A stretch of DNA of 64,000 nucleotides. Origin: Microcystis aeruginosa Ma_SC_T_19800800_S464. Its GTDB lineage: Bacteria > Cyanobacteriota > Cyanobacteriia > Cyanobacteriales > Microcystaceae. This document shows positions 8,521 to 16,565 of the stretch, piece after piece; the first letter of the stretch is position 1, and each line of letters begins with the position of its first letter. The notes below the pieces were generated by a model. That model was not told the origin of the DNA, did not search any database, and saw nothing but the letters and a program-made list of their open reading frames with translations. Made by a program: the position numbers and the translations under genes. Location: NCBI GenBank assembly GCA_007095785.1, contig SFBL01000004.1, positions 1 through 64,000 of the forward strand. Reading direction: 5' to 3'.

Positions 8521-8691
8521 AAAAGAAAGCGGCGAACTTGACACTTAATAAGTAAGTAATCTCAATTAACTGTTAGATAGTGGCACAGGTTTCAGTTTCT
8601 TTGTAGTTTATCTTTAGATTGTAACCAGCTACTTAGTTGATTATAGGTGGTGCGTTAGGAATTTTTGCCGTCTAACGCACCCTAGGTTTTA

Positions 8692-10374
8692 CTATTGCCT
8701 ATGTACTCGCAATTTCTCAATCAATTGAGATAATTTCTCGTCAGAAGCAGCAGTAATAAAGTCTAATTTAAACTTTTGTCCCTGACTGAGATATTCTGCA
8801 TAACTAGACAGGAGAAAAGGACGAAACTTGTCATTATTAGCAATATAAACTTCAAAAAAGGCCACCAATAAGGCCCCCGCATAACCCTCGATTAAATTTT
8901 GATTGGGTAAAGTGATATCGACCACAGACTCTAGGGTTTTTTGCATTCCCGCATCCAATTCCGTAAAATTTACATGAGCTTGTCCCTCCACCATGGCTAG
9001 ATATTTATCTGGCGTTTTTAACCAAGTAAAAGGAATAGCCTGTTCAAAAATTGGATTAGCTGCCGGGTCATAACTTCCTGAACCCAAGAGGACAGGAATC
9101 GAGATTTTACTTAAACCTTTTTCCCCAAAAATACTGCGGTTAACGGGATTAGCTGCAAAAACAGCTGCGACTCGTTCATCGCGAAAATTATAGACCTGTC
9201 TAGGCAATTCTAGGGCGCGACATTCCAGTAAAATAGCGATATTAATCCCGGAATAAGGACGGTTACAATCTTTAGCAAGATTATCAAAATCGATTGACGC
9301 ACCGGCAACAGCAATGGCAGTATAACCTCCGAAGGAATGACCAGCTACTCCCACATTAGTTAGGTTAAGTTTACCTTGAAATTGACTAGCATTACGTCTT
9401 GCTAATTCATCGATGACAAAGCTAATATCTTTGGGTCGGTTAATAAATTCATCTCGATCAAAAATATTGCGATAATACCCTGCTAACATTCCTTGCAGGT
9501 ATTTGATATCACTGCCGGGGTGTTGCGGTGCTGCTACTAAAAATCCGTGGGAAGCTAGATGTTCAATTGCTTGGGCATAATCTTCTGGTCGCGAGGCTAA
9601 TCCGTGGGAAAAAATAATTACAGGTGTTTTACCGTCTCGGAAAGTTTGCGGGATATAAACATCCACATATAAACTGCGATTGCGACTGCTATCGGTTAGG
9701 TTCCAAACTTCTTTTTTTACCTGAAAGCTACCGCGCTGACGCAAATCGGGTAAACTGGCATAATTAATCGCTGGTTTAACCGCAGCCGCTTCCTCTGCTG
9801 TCCAGAGGCGCATATCTTTGGTAAATAATTCAGATACATAAATGGCATAATCGATGGTTTTAGCTAATCCGAGGATTTCTTCCCCCTGTAACTGAATATT
9901 ATTGGGGAATTTTTTCAGGACGTTTAAAAGGGTTAATCCCCCCGGAGCAAAAGCGGCACTAACAATCGCACCCCGCAGGGCATATTTACCATTAATTCCC
10001 CCTTGAATGGTGATGCTTTTGCCCAAACGAGAGAGCATATCAGCGCCCATCACACTATTAAAAAAACGAGATAGTAAAACAGGATCTATGTCAATTTTTG
10101 TTAATAAAGCTTCACGAAACTGCTCTCTTGCTTCGGGAGTTACTCTGGCTAGAAATTGTTTTAAATTAGCGTCGATTTTGCCTTCTTTAGCAAAGGTTTC
10201 TAGGGATGCTACCGATAGAGAAAAGACGAGGGGAGTATAGACAAATTCAATTTCTTCGGCGGCTTTTAGGGGTAAGGTGGTCATAGTGGCGGCAAAAAGA
10301 CCTAGGATAAAAGCTCGCAGACGACGGGTGGGATTATTTCTGGAAAAACGATTTTGTAAACTGGTGATAATCAT
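8692..10374 (-). CDS. Secreted alpha/beta hydrolase with DUF1400 domain
   Basis: 560 residues from the ATG at 10374; a TTG ten codons upstream is also open and no strong ribosome-binding site decides. An N-terminal signal peptide (RRLRAFILGLFAATMTTLPLKA) is followed by the cyanobacterial DUF1400 region (about residues 40-180) and an alpha/beta-hydrolase domain (about 215-540). The oxyanion segment IIFSHG and the nucleophile elbow GHSFGG (S347) are visible. D436 (GSYDP) and H467 (GQAHVNF) are the likely partners. The domain is like platelet-activating-factor acetylhydrolase and dienelactone hydrolases. The substrate is not known. The enzyme is probably periplasmic or extracellular. Confidence 0.87.
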   Translation of the reverse strand: MIITSLQNRFSRNNPTRRLRAFILGLFAATMTTLPLKAAEEIEFVYTPLVFSLSVASLETFAKEGKIDANLKQFLARVTPEAREQFREALLTKIDIDPVLLSRFFNSVMGADMLSRLGKSITIQGGINGKYALRGAIVSAAFAPGGLTLLNVLKKFPNNIQLQGEEILGLAKTIDYAIYVSELFTKDMRLWTAEEAAAVKPAINYASLPDLRQRGSFQVKKEVWNLTDSSRNRSLYVDVYIPQTFRDGKTPVIIFSHGLASRPEDYAQAIEHLASHGFLVAAPQHPGSDIKYLQGMLAGYYRNIFDRDEFINRPKDISFVIDELARRNASQFQGKLNLTNVGVAGHSFGGYTAIAVAGASIDFDNLAKDCNRPYSGINIAILLECRALELPRQVYNFRDERVAAVFAANPVNRSIFGEKGLSKISIPVLLGSGSYDPAANPIFEQAIPFTWLKTPDKYLAMVEGQAHVNFTELDAGMQKTLESVVDITLPNQNLIEGYAGALLVAFFEVYIANNDKFRPFLLSSYAEYLSQGQKFKLDFITAASDEKLSQLIEKLRVHRQ

Positions 10375-10404
10375 GGAATTTTTAGTTAGGGTAGATGACA
10401 GCAA

Positions 10405-10801
10405 TTAAAGAAAAAAAGTGGCACGGTGATTGATGTCTAAGTTCAACAAACATCGATAAAGCACCAAGCAAATTAGAACCAAAAAGCATAAGTAAAACCT
10501 CGATAGATTAATTTGAGCGATTTCGATTCTAAATTACGGGCTATTTTCTGAACATATTATCTAGTATGGATTTTATATTAAAATTGTTTTTTTGTCAAGA
10601 CACTGGTTATTAATAAAAAAAAATAAATACATAAATTTAATAAGTGAAAGTGATATATTTGGAGATGAAAATAATCAGATAAGGTTTTTGAACAAGATAA
10701 GTACCTAAGCAAAATTAATTACGCATTTTGATAAAGCTTTTACCTTGTGCATGAGTGCCTATCCCGACCAATAAATTAATTTTGCACGACTACTTAAATT
10801 G
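10405..10801. other. AT-rich intergenic gap
   Basis: No gene is seen. The stretch is AT-rich, with the promoter region of the hydrolase gene at its left. A small inverted-repeat element at 10709-10785 is its only recognisable feature. Confidence 0.5.
10709..10785. repeat. Small inverted-repeat element (77 bp)
   Basis: Perfect 12-bp inverted ends, GCAAAATTAATT (10709-10720) and AATTAATTTTGC (10774-10785), enclose a 53-bp core. The core contains TGCATGAGTGCCTA, a phrase that also occurs inside the repeats at 15784 and 37588. This suggests a miniature element or a decayed copy of a larger one. No target duplication is evident. Confidence 0.5.
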
Positions 10802-12112
10802 CTAATTATTGCGAATATGAATCTCTTGCTGCGGGAAGGGAATCTCGATACCCTGTTGGGTAAACCTATCAAGAATAACACAATTAACATCACTAATTAC
10901 TCGCTTTTTCCTGTTAACATCATCCAACCAGAACTTTAATTCAAAGTTTAAACTAGAATGATCAAAATTAAGGAAAAATGCTACTGGTTGCGGTTTTTTA
11001 AGTATGTTAGGATGTTGTTCAGCAATGTCTAGCAATAAATTCATCACCTGTTGTGCGTTAGAATGATAACTAACTCCGATAACAATTGAACAATAAATCA
11101 AGTTATCACTACCCGTATAGGTGGTGACATCCTCAGTAAAAAACTTTTGATTGGGGATAATTTTTTCGGAATTATCCGTGAGTATTTGCACTGTTGTTGC
11201 TCGAATACCTAGCTTTTTTACCTGAGAAGTTTGCCCTTCAATATTAATGATATCACCTGGTTTGAGAACTTTTTCAAATAATAGCAAAATACCGCTAATA
11301 AAATTACTGACCACTTGCTGCATACCGAAACCAATACCCACCGATAAACCACCAGTAATTGCCGCTATTGCCGTTGCATTAACTCCCACATAACCCAAGA
11401 TGATGATAAAACCTAAGACAATGAAAAAATAACGTCCTAACAGTAAAGTTGCTTCAATTTCACCGCGACTAGCTTGTTGATTTAAATTAGCAATACTCAA
11501 AATTATAGTCTCTATAAGATCAACAACAATTACCAGAAAATAGGGAGCTATTATCAAAATAAATATGCTTCCCAATGTGATCGGACTATTGAATAAATTG
11601 AAAGGAGATACTTGGACGATTTCCTGAATATTATTGTAGAAACCAATCATGGTTCTCAGGAGAAATAACACCAATAAAGGTGCTAAAAGCCGGAAATGAT
11701 AATATTTAATTGTATTGACGGAAAACTTGGCGTATAGTCCAGCTAATAAACCACGATAAACTAAATAAAACCACATTAGTTTGATAGATAAATTAATCAT
11801 TCCTCTTGTCCAGTTTTGACTAGAAAAAATTAGATAATTTAAGTCAAGTAAAATTATACTAATAACTGGAAAATTAAGAAACTGTATCAGGATAGCAAAA
11901 TATTGACGGAGGGTTAAATTTTTATCACTATGAATAAAACTGGTGACGTGAGGAAATCTTTTTCTCACGTAAGACCATAACCATTTTGATAATAACCAAG
12001 CAACAATTAAAGATAGAAAAATAATCGTTAATTGGTTTTGAATATTTCTGCGTCCTAAAAATAATAATTGGTTAGCAATGATTTCCGAAAGAGAGGGAAT
12101 ATTGTTGTTCAT
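10802..12112 (-). CDS. MscS-family mechanosensitive channel
   Basis: 436 residues with about five to six transmembrane helices before residue 270, then the MscS pore helix and beta domain: GGLSVGIGFGMQQVVSNFISG, LLFEKVLKPGDIINIEG and VQILTDNSEKIIPNQKFF (about 255-345). MscS-type channels open under membrane tension to release solutes on osmotic downshock; longer forms such as this can be regulated by extra membrane segments. The start lies 3 bp after the stop of the upstream solute-binding protein gene, so the two are translationally close. The pairing with a lipoprotein suggests a channel with a periplasmic partner (inference). Confidence 0.9.
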   Translation of the reverse strand: MNNNIPSLSEIIANQLLFLGRRNIQNQLTIIFLSLIVAWLLSKWLWSYVRKRFPHVTSFIHSDKNLTLRQYFAILIQFLNFPVISIILLDLNYLIFSSQNWTRGMINLSIKLMWFYLVYRGLLAGLYAKFSVNTIKYYHFRLLAPLLVLFLLRTMIGFYNNIQEIVQVSPFNLFNSPITLGSIFILIIAPYFLVIVVDLIETIILSIANLNQQASRGEIEATLLLGRYFFIVLGFIIILGYVGVNATAIAAITGGLSVGIGFGMQQVVSNFISGILLLFEKVLKPGDIINIEGQTSQVKKLGIRATTVQILTDNSEKIIPNQKFFTEDVTTYTGSDNLIYCSIVIGVSYHSNAQQVMNLLLDIAEQHPNILKKPQPVAFFLNFDHSSLNFELKFWLDDVNRKKRVISDVNCVILDRFTQQGIEIPFPQQEIHIRNN

Positions 12113-12114
12113 AA

Positions 12115-13407
12115 TTAATTTATTTTCTTGACTTCCTGATCGAGATCTGATTGAATATAAAGTGTCAGTTGGTGGGCTGCTTTTGAGGAAGATATTTCAC
12201 CAGCGATTGCTCTTTCATACCAAAATTCTCCCTCTTCTAAAATTTTATTCAACTTTTCCCAATCATCCAGAGGAACTGCCACGGCATTGTGAGATTGTTG
12301 TAATAATACCGACTCAATCGGTAGTAAATTTCCTTCGATCTGCACCCGTCGATTAGTGGGAATAAAACTTTCTGTTTGGATGATTGCTTGCAATTGTTGT
12401 TCGGGATTAGTGAGAAATTTTCCTAAAGCTAATCCCAACCTATTTTCATTATCACTATTATTGCGATTAAATACCATCACCCGTGTATAGAGAATTGGTG
12501 CTGCTTTACCTTGAGTGTCTTGGGGAAGTAAAGCGACCCTAAGATCATCTTGGAGGCTGTTTTTTAAATCGGCAATTTCAATAGAATTACACACATAATA
12601 GGTTAAGCGACCTCTAGCAAAGGCCTCATGAAGTAATTCCCGTTGACGATTGAGGGTAAAATTAGGCTGTGACGAGGCAAATTTTAGCCATTCTAGCCAT
12701 TTTGCCCAACCATCCAAGCGAGGTCGCAGCCTACCCTGATCATCCCACAAATAGCCGCCAAAAATTGCCATTCCCCAAAAAGTATCTTCAAAAGAGGAAA
12801 CTATCCCCACAGAATAGCCTTTGCGAGCGCGTTCAACTAATCCCTCTAAACTGGTGGGAGGTTGCTTCAGTAGCGGATCGGTACTAACTTGTAATTTTTT
12901 TTGATTATAACATAGTACATTAGTGCGAGAACCTAAGGGAATGCCATAGATTTTTCCTTGATAGCTAACTTGTTTCAGGGTTGGGGGATTATAAATAGAT
13001 AAATCTAGATTTTTCTGGTCAATTTCCCCCAGTACCCCTTCAGAGACTAATCTGGGTATATTTCTCGAAAAAATTAGAATAACACTCGCACCCAATCCGC
13101 TTTGAGATTGTTTAAAAAAACGTTCGGGTATCTCATCGATAGGAATAGCTTGTTCAAGAATTGTCACCTGCGGATTTAATTTTTCAAACTCTTGCAAACC
13201 GAGACCTACTAGTTTAGTTAAATTGCCCTCTTCTGGATACCAAACCAAAAGGGTTCCTTGCCGTTGCTCCGATGATTGGTTAGGAAGATCACTAAAACAA
13301 GCATAAAGAAAAATTGGCATCAAGATAAAAAGCAATAGGAACGATATAATCGTCCTTGCTTTTTTGCTTCTCCAAGCAGTTTTAACTCTGAGCCTTAGGG
13401 ATTGCAT
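12115..13407 (-). CDS. Extracellular solute-binding lipoprotein (ABC type, sugar-like)
   Basis: 430 residues. A positively charged N-terminus and hydrophobic segment end in a lipobox LYAC with C37 as the lipidation site. The rest is a family 1 solute-binding protein fold: LLVWYPEEGNLTKLVGLGLQEFEKLNPQVTI near the N-terminus, then YNPPTLKQVSYQGKIYGIPLGSRTNVLCYN. These proteins deliver sugars or similar solutes to ABC permeases, but no permease or ATPase gene is next to it. It is the first gene of a two-gene unit with the MscS-type channel, only 2 bp apart. The ligand is unknown; a sensor role for the channel is possible but unproven. Confidence 0.85.
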   Translation of the reverse strand: MQSLRLRVKTAWRSKKARTIISFLLLFILMPIFLYACFSDLPNQSSEQRQGTLLVWYPEEGNLTKLVGLGLQEFEKLNPQVTILEQAIPIDEIPERFFKQSQSGLGASVILIFSRNIPRLVSEGVLGEIDQKNLDLSIYNPPTLKQVSYQGKIYGIPLGSRTNVLCYNQKKLQVSTDPLLKQPPTSLEGLVERARKGYSVGIVSSFEDTFWGMAIFGGYLWDDQGRLRPRLDGWAKWLEWLKFASSQPNFTLNRQRELLHEAFARGRLTYYVCNSIEIADLKNSLQDDLRVALLPQDTQGKAAPILYTRVMVFNRNNSDNENRLGLALGKFLTNPEQQLQAIIQTESFIPTNRRVQIEGNLLPIESVLLQQSHNAVAVPLDDWEKLNKILEEGEFWYERAIAGEISSSKAAHQLTLYIQSDLDQEVKKIN

Positions 13408-13817
13408 CGCTCGTGATCCTTCAAAAATATTGCCATAGACCCATAGTACATGAAAAGGTGACTAATAATCCTCATCAGAAAAATAATTAACATGATCTTT
13501 TGTCAAGAGCCACCAGTCTAGCAACAATCCCAGTTAAAAATTTGTGCGAGTTAAACTGCTGACCTATCGAAATTATCTGTTAAGACCAGATGAGAGCAGG
13601 GAAAGAGCCAGTTTCATAGTTGGTTTTATAACATTATAACACCCAGTTTAAATTGGGAACAGCTTCAGGAAACTGTGCTTAGTATGAGTAAAATTCCTGT
13701 TATTAATAATTAGGTAATGACGAGAGAGTGATACCTGCATTAACTTTACTGTATCAACCCTAACCCCACCGAAGCAATCTTTACCGTATGATTATAGTCT
13801 AAAAGGCGAGGTAATTT
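13408..13817. other. Intergenic gap before the toxin-antitoxin patch
   Basis: No gene is supported. It holds the promoter side of the solute-binding protein gene (left end) and a near-palindrome CCCAGTTTAAATTGGG at 13642-13657. Nothing else is recognised. Confidence 0.4.
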
Positions 13818-13956
13818 ATGAAACTATTTACAGCAATTATCGAAAGAGATATAGAGACTAATCTCTATGTTGGTTATGTTCCTGGATTGGTGGGAGCGCA
13901 TTGCTAAGGAGAAACCTTAGAAAGAGGTAATTGAAATGTTATTAAAGGATGAATAT
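13818..13956 (+). pseudogene. HicB-type antitoxin remnant
   Basis: The ATG at 13818 opens MKLFTAIIERDIETNLYVGY followed by VPGLVGAHC, the usual start of HicB antitoxins. A TAA then interrupts the frame just before GETLE. After a deletion and frame shift the tail EVIEMLLKDEY reappears at about 13924-13956. The N-terminal half-RNase-H-like fold is therefore broken and no product is expected. It is the first of several decayed or intact toxin-antitoxin pieces, all on the plus strand, up to 15.2 kb. A 72-bp inverted repeat follows immediately and may have been involved in the damage. Confidence 0.75.
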
Positions 13957-13970
13957 ATGAACCCTGTCCT

Positions 13971-14042
13971 GTAGGAGCGAAGCATTCGGATAAAAAATCT
14001 ATAGTTTAAGCGCTAGGTTATGCCTAAATGCTCCGCTCCTAC
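13971..14042. repeat. 72-bp inverted-repeat element
   Basis: GTAGGAGCGAAGCATT at the left end faces AATGCTCCGCTCCTAC at the right end with one mismatch, around a 40-bp centre. It lies between the broken hicB and relE pieces. It has the form of a miniature inverted-repeat element and could fold into a long RNA hairpin. Confidence 0.7.
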
Positions 14043-14073
14043 TGTGATTTAATTGCTTTATCAAGGGTCATTG

Positions 14074-14205
14074 CTAGTGATATATCGTAAGCTAAGATAA
14101 CGAATTGAAGCTGTCATTGCGGAGGTAGAAGCAGCCAATAGTCTAGCTGAATTAAGAAATATCAAAGCTATTGAAAGCAACCCCAGTTACTATCGGCTGC
14201 CATAA
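14074..14205 (+). pseudogene. RelE/ParE-type toxin remnant
   Basis: Read in one frame, the stretch gives RKLR, a stop, then RIEAVIAEVEAANSLAELRN followed by IKAIESNPSYYRLP and a second stop. The pattern of a helical RIEAVI segment, then SLAELRNIK and YYRL, is that of RelE/ParE-family mRNA-cleaving or gyrase toxins. The N-terminus and the catalytic C-terminal strand are missing and an internal TAA is present. It is therefore a dead toxin gene beside a dead antitoxin. The family assignment rests on a short piece. Confidence 0.6.
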
Positions 14206-14229
14206 TAGAATTAGTCCAGCAGATAGCAA

Positions 14230-14448
14230 ATGCCTAAAAAAATACGAGAACTCAAGTCTATACTTCTGAAAGCAGGGTTTACCTATCGCCCCGGTAAAGG
14301 TAGTCATACCGTTTGGAGCCATCCCCGTTTAGAATATAGCTTGACCCTGTCAGGCAAAGATAGTAGTGATGCTGATCGCTACCAGGAAAAAGACGTAAGA
14401 AATGCACTTCAGGAACTAGCAAACTTAAATCAAGGAGACAACCTATGA
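14230..14448 (+). CDS. hicA: HicA-type toxin (mRNA interferase), first pair
   Basis: 72 residues. HicA is a small double-stranded-RNA-binding-fold mRNA interferase that stops translation when its antitoxin is lost. The sequence shows PKKIRELKSILLKAGFTYRP followed by GKGSHTVWSHP, with the catalytic His in the GSH motif, then a basic and acidic tail longer than in the second pair. The stop overlaps the start of the following hicB by 4 nt (ATGA), so the pair is translationally coupled. It looks intact. It follows the relE remnant by 24 bp. Confidence 0.82.
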   Translation: MPKKIRELKSILLKAGFTYRPGKGSHTVWSHPRLEYSLTLSGKDSSDADRYQEKDVRNALQELANLNQGDNL

Positions 14449-14654
14449 ATTATCACTATAGTATTTTTATTCAATGGTCAGAGGAAGACCAAAAATTTAT
14501 TGCCCATCTACCCGAATTTGGCCCCTATGCTCATACCCATGGTGAAACCTACAATGCAGCCCTACAAAATGCCCTTGAAGTTCTAGCTCTCCTTATCGAA
14601 GACTACACTGCACGAGGCAAATCTCTCCCACCTCTCCAGGCTATTTCCGCATAG
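14445..14654 (+). CDS. hicB: HicB-type antitoxin, first pair
   Basis: 69 residues. HicB proteins bind and block HicA and usually repress their own operon. The partial RNase-H-like fold is visible: YHYSIFIQWSEEDQKFIAHL, then PEFGPYAHTHGETYNAALQNALEVLALLIED. The C-terminus stops shortly after this domain. A separate helix-turn-helix or ribbon-helix-helix domain is not visible, so DNA binding may be absent or lie in the fold. The ATG overlaps the hicA stop and AAGGAGA lies just upstream inside hicA. Confidence 0.82.
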   Translation: MNYHYSIFIQWSEEDQKFIAHLPEFGPYAHTHGETYNAALQNALEVLALLIEDYTARGKSLPPLQAISA

Positions 14655-14759
14655 CCAAAATATCCTCTATTACACTCAAAACAGATATTATCTAAGCAAT
14701 TATGGCTGAATTAAGTTCAAAAATTATGGCTAAAATTAAGCAAAACGTCGAGGAAATTT

Positions 14760-14951
14760 ATGACGACGAGGGTTCGTGATGTCATTAAATTATTAGAAAA
14801 AGATGGCTGGTTTTTTGTTAATATGGTCGGTAGTCATCACCAATATGAGCATCCAACAAAAAAGGGAAAGGTGACTGTTGCGGGCAAATTAAGTGATGAT
14901 GTTCGTCAAGGAACTTTAGCTAGTATTCTCAGACAAGCGGGGTTAAAATGA
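14760..14951 (+). CDS. hicA: HicA-type toxin, second pair
   Basis: 63 residues, the compact classic form. It contains RDVIKLLEKDGWFFVNMVGS then HHQYEHPTKKGKVTVAGK, matching the GSHHQF-type active-site motif with the catalytic His, and ends LRQAGLK. GAGGA lies 8 nt before the ATG. The stop overlaps the ATG of the next gene by 4 nt. It is clearly a different lineage from the first HicA 300 bp upstream, so the two pairs came independently and are not a recent duplication. It is expected to cleave mRNA in the cytosol when released. Confidence 0.88.
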   Translation: MTTRVRDVIKLLEKDGWFFVNMVGSHHQYEHPTKKGKVTVAGKLSDDVRQGTLASILRQAGLK

Positions 14952-15217
14952 TCGACAAATATCTAATTGTTCTCGAAAAAAGTGAAACGGGATTTTCCGC
15001 TTATTCACCCGATGTAGTAGGTTGTATAGCAACAGGGGCGACTCTAGAAGAAACAACGGAGCAAATGCGATCGGCTTTGGCTTTGCATTTGGCAGATGTT
15101 GAAAATTGGCCCCAACCGCGAGGAATTGATGCCTATGTAGAAGCTTTGCGAGATTCGGAAGGAGAAACATTTTTTCTGACTCATATTCCACTGGAGCAAG
15201 TCTTAGTTAAATCTTAG
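14948..15217 (+). CDS. hicB: HicB-type antitoxin, second pair
   Basis: 89 residues. The typical HicB core is seen: MIDKYLIVLEKSETGFSAYS then PDVVGCIATGATLEETTEQMRSALALHL. A short C-terminal extension (ETFFLTHIPLEQVLV) follows. It is coupled to hicA by a 4-nt ATGA overlap. It should neutralise the neighbouring HicA; autorepression would need an operator in the roughly 100-bp gap before the pair, where I see no clear palindrome. The pair looks functional. Confidence 0.88.
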   Translation: MIDKYLIVLEKSETGFSAYSPDVVGCIATGATLEETTEQMRSALALHLADVENWPQPRGIDAYVEALRDSEGETFFLTHIPLEQVLVKS

Positions 15218-15244
15218 TTTTATCAAGAAAAATGAACGACAAAC

Positions 15245-15424
15245 TTAAGCAAACTGGAATTAGGAGAAAATCACCCCGATACTCAAACAGTAAAAAATAA
15301 TTATAATCTGATGCTGTCCCAACTTCCCAATCAGGAATTAAGCCAACGCTTTCCCCGAAATGGTCGCATATATTCAATTCCTCCGTCAAAATTAACCCTG
15401 ATGAGACAAAAAATCACCATGTAA
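15245..15424 (+). pseudogene. C-terminal remnant of a TPR (kinesin-light-chain-type) protein
   Basis: An open stretch of 59 codons gives LSKLELGENHPDTQTVKNNY followed by NLMLSQLPNQ and a stop at 15424. The LGENHPDTQTVKNNY phrase is the signature of kinesin-light-chain TPR repeats common in cyanobacteria. No start codon and no earlier repeats are present, because the region upstream is occupied by hicB. It is a truncated tail left by rearrangement. Confidence 0.6.
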
Positions 15425-15496
15425 ACCCAACCGCTAGAATCAAACACCACAAACCTGATCAAACTGCGCTCTAGTCAACCAGAATCCCTTAAAGCA

Positions 15497-15745
15497 ATGA
15501 TTCAAACCGATCTGAATAATCGGCTCCAAAACCTAGAAAGCGGATTACAAAAAACTCAAGCTCGCTTAAAACAATTTGAAACCCAATATCAGTGGATTCA
15601 AAACTATATCAGGGAAGATACACCATCACAGTCTGAAAAAAGAGCGGCTCAGAAGTATTGTAAGTTATCCCATGCTTTAACCCAAAAAGACATTTGGAAC
15701 TTTGAGCATGAAGTATTAAATGAACTCAAAGAATTTTTATACTAA
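15497..15745 (+). CDS. Small coiled-coil protein of unknown function
   Basis: 82 residues, starting MIQTDLNNRLQNLESGLQKT and rich in Gln, Lys and Glu, with a likely coiled coil over residues 5-45. I do not recognise the family. It lies downstream of the TPR remnant and may belong to the same former gene or cargo. The last codons and the TAA stop lie inside a dispersed repeat that starts at 15740, so the native C-terminus may have been replaced by the insertion. Coding status is moderately likely. Confidence 0.45.
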   Translation: MIQTDLNNRLQNLESGLQKTQARLKQFETQYQWIQNYIREDTPSQSEKRAAQKYCKLSHALTQKDIWNFEHEVLNELKEFLY

Positions 15746-15845
15746 ATCTGGTTATTAAAGACTGATTATTTATTCCCCCTTTTGCATGAGTGCCTATTGC
15801 CTTTTGCCTGTCCTCATAAGTAGCCTATACTCAACGGATTTAGTA
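15740..15845. repeat. MITE-like dispersed repeat, family 3 (element A)
   Basis: 106 bp beginning TACTAAATCTGGTTATTAAA and ending CTCAACGGATTTAGTA, so the ends are inverted TACTAAATC/GATTTAGTA. Further copies are at 37446-37576 and, in reverse orientation and interrupted by another element, at 60885-61232. The interior holds a TGCATGAGTGCCTATTGCC-type string. There is no coding capacity. Confidence 0.75.
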
Positions 15846-15868
15846 TTACAACTATTTGCTGTCTAATC

Positions 15869-15895
15869 AAAAATCCCCCTAGAAATCTAGAGGGA
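15869..15895 (-). terminator. Intrinsic terminator of psbV
   Basis: Read on the minus strand, CCCTCTAGA pairs with TCTAGGGGG around a short loop and is followed by ATTTTT. It lies 24 bp downstream of the psbV stop. Confidence 0.7.
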
Positions 15896-15918
15896 TCGAG
15901 GGATATATGGAGTGCAAT

Positions 15919-16404
15919 TTAGAAGTAAATTGTCCCACCCCAGCGCTCGTCTAGACGGGGAGCAACCAACATATAAGCGGCGACGTTATACACATCATCT
16001 TCCGTCAGATTGCGTAATTCTGGGAAGATATCGGGACGGCTAACATTGGGATGGAATTCGCTCAGATCATCTTCACCATCGTAACTGGTGGGATGTTCTA
16101 GATAATCAATCAATGCTAACAGATTATCTCTGGGGGGTTCCGCTTTTGCCAGATCACCCAGGCCCAAACTGACATTATTATTAGTTTTGGTTTTACCTTG
16201 CAGGTGACACTTAGTACAATTGGCGACAAAAAGTTTCTGTCCTTCCGTCGCTTGTTCAGAAGTCAAAGTCACCGATTCCCCTGCGTCATTGAGGGTGATG
16301 GTGAGGGTTTTTTCATCGAGTTCTAAGGCACTAGCGCCGTTAACATTGAATTGTAATACAAAAAAGACTACAGCGATCGCTGCTACCATCAAACGTTTGA
16401 TCAT
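15919..16404 (-). CDS. psbV: Cytochrome c550, photosystem II extrinsic subunit
   Basis: 161 residues including a 26-residue signal peptide (MIKRLMVAAIAVVFFVLQFN, cleavage after ASA). The mature protein begins LELDEKTLTITLN and binds one haem through CTKCH, with the distal His near the C-terminus. PsbV sits on the lumenal side of PSII and stabilises the Mn4CaO5 cluster. The C-terminal ERWGGTIYF is the conserved PsbV tail. Length and all key motifs are standard. The gene is monocistronic with a terminator at 15869-15895. Confidence 0.97.
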   Translation of the reverse strand: MIKRLMVAAIAVVFFVLQFNVNGASALELDEKTLTITLNDAGESVTLTSEQATEGQKLFVANCTKCHLQGKTKTNNNVSLGLGDLAKAEPPRDNLLALIDYLEHPTSYDGEDDLSEFHPNVSRPDIFPELRNLTEDDVYNVAAYMLVAPRLDERWGGTIYF

Positions 16405-16450
16405 TGTTCTCCTACTCGCAATTGTTCCAAGAAAGGGGATTTTAAGGTGA

Positions 16451-16565
16451 CTAAAAAATTTTCTCCTCTGGGAGGGTGTCGATCAATTCTAAGTGATCAC
16501 GGACACCGAGAAGATCGCAGTTGCGAATAAAGTCAAGGGGACGTTTCCGTTTTAGAGGCGGTTAC
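16451..16565 (-). other. Coding-like stretch in another frame after the small IF2_N-like gene
   Basis: On the minus strand, shifted one base relative to the end of the 68-residue gene at 16533-16739, an open stretch gives PPLKRKRPLDFIRNCDLLGV followed by RDHLELIDTLPEEKIF and a stop at 16451. The composition and regular codon pattern look protein-coding, but there is no start codon. It could be the true C-terminus reached by a frameshift (real or a sequence error), or the leftover of another gene. I cannot decide from this sequence alone. Confidence 0.4.
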
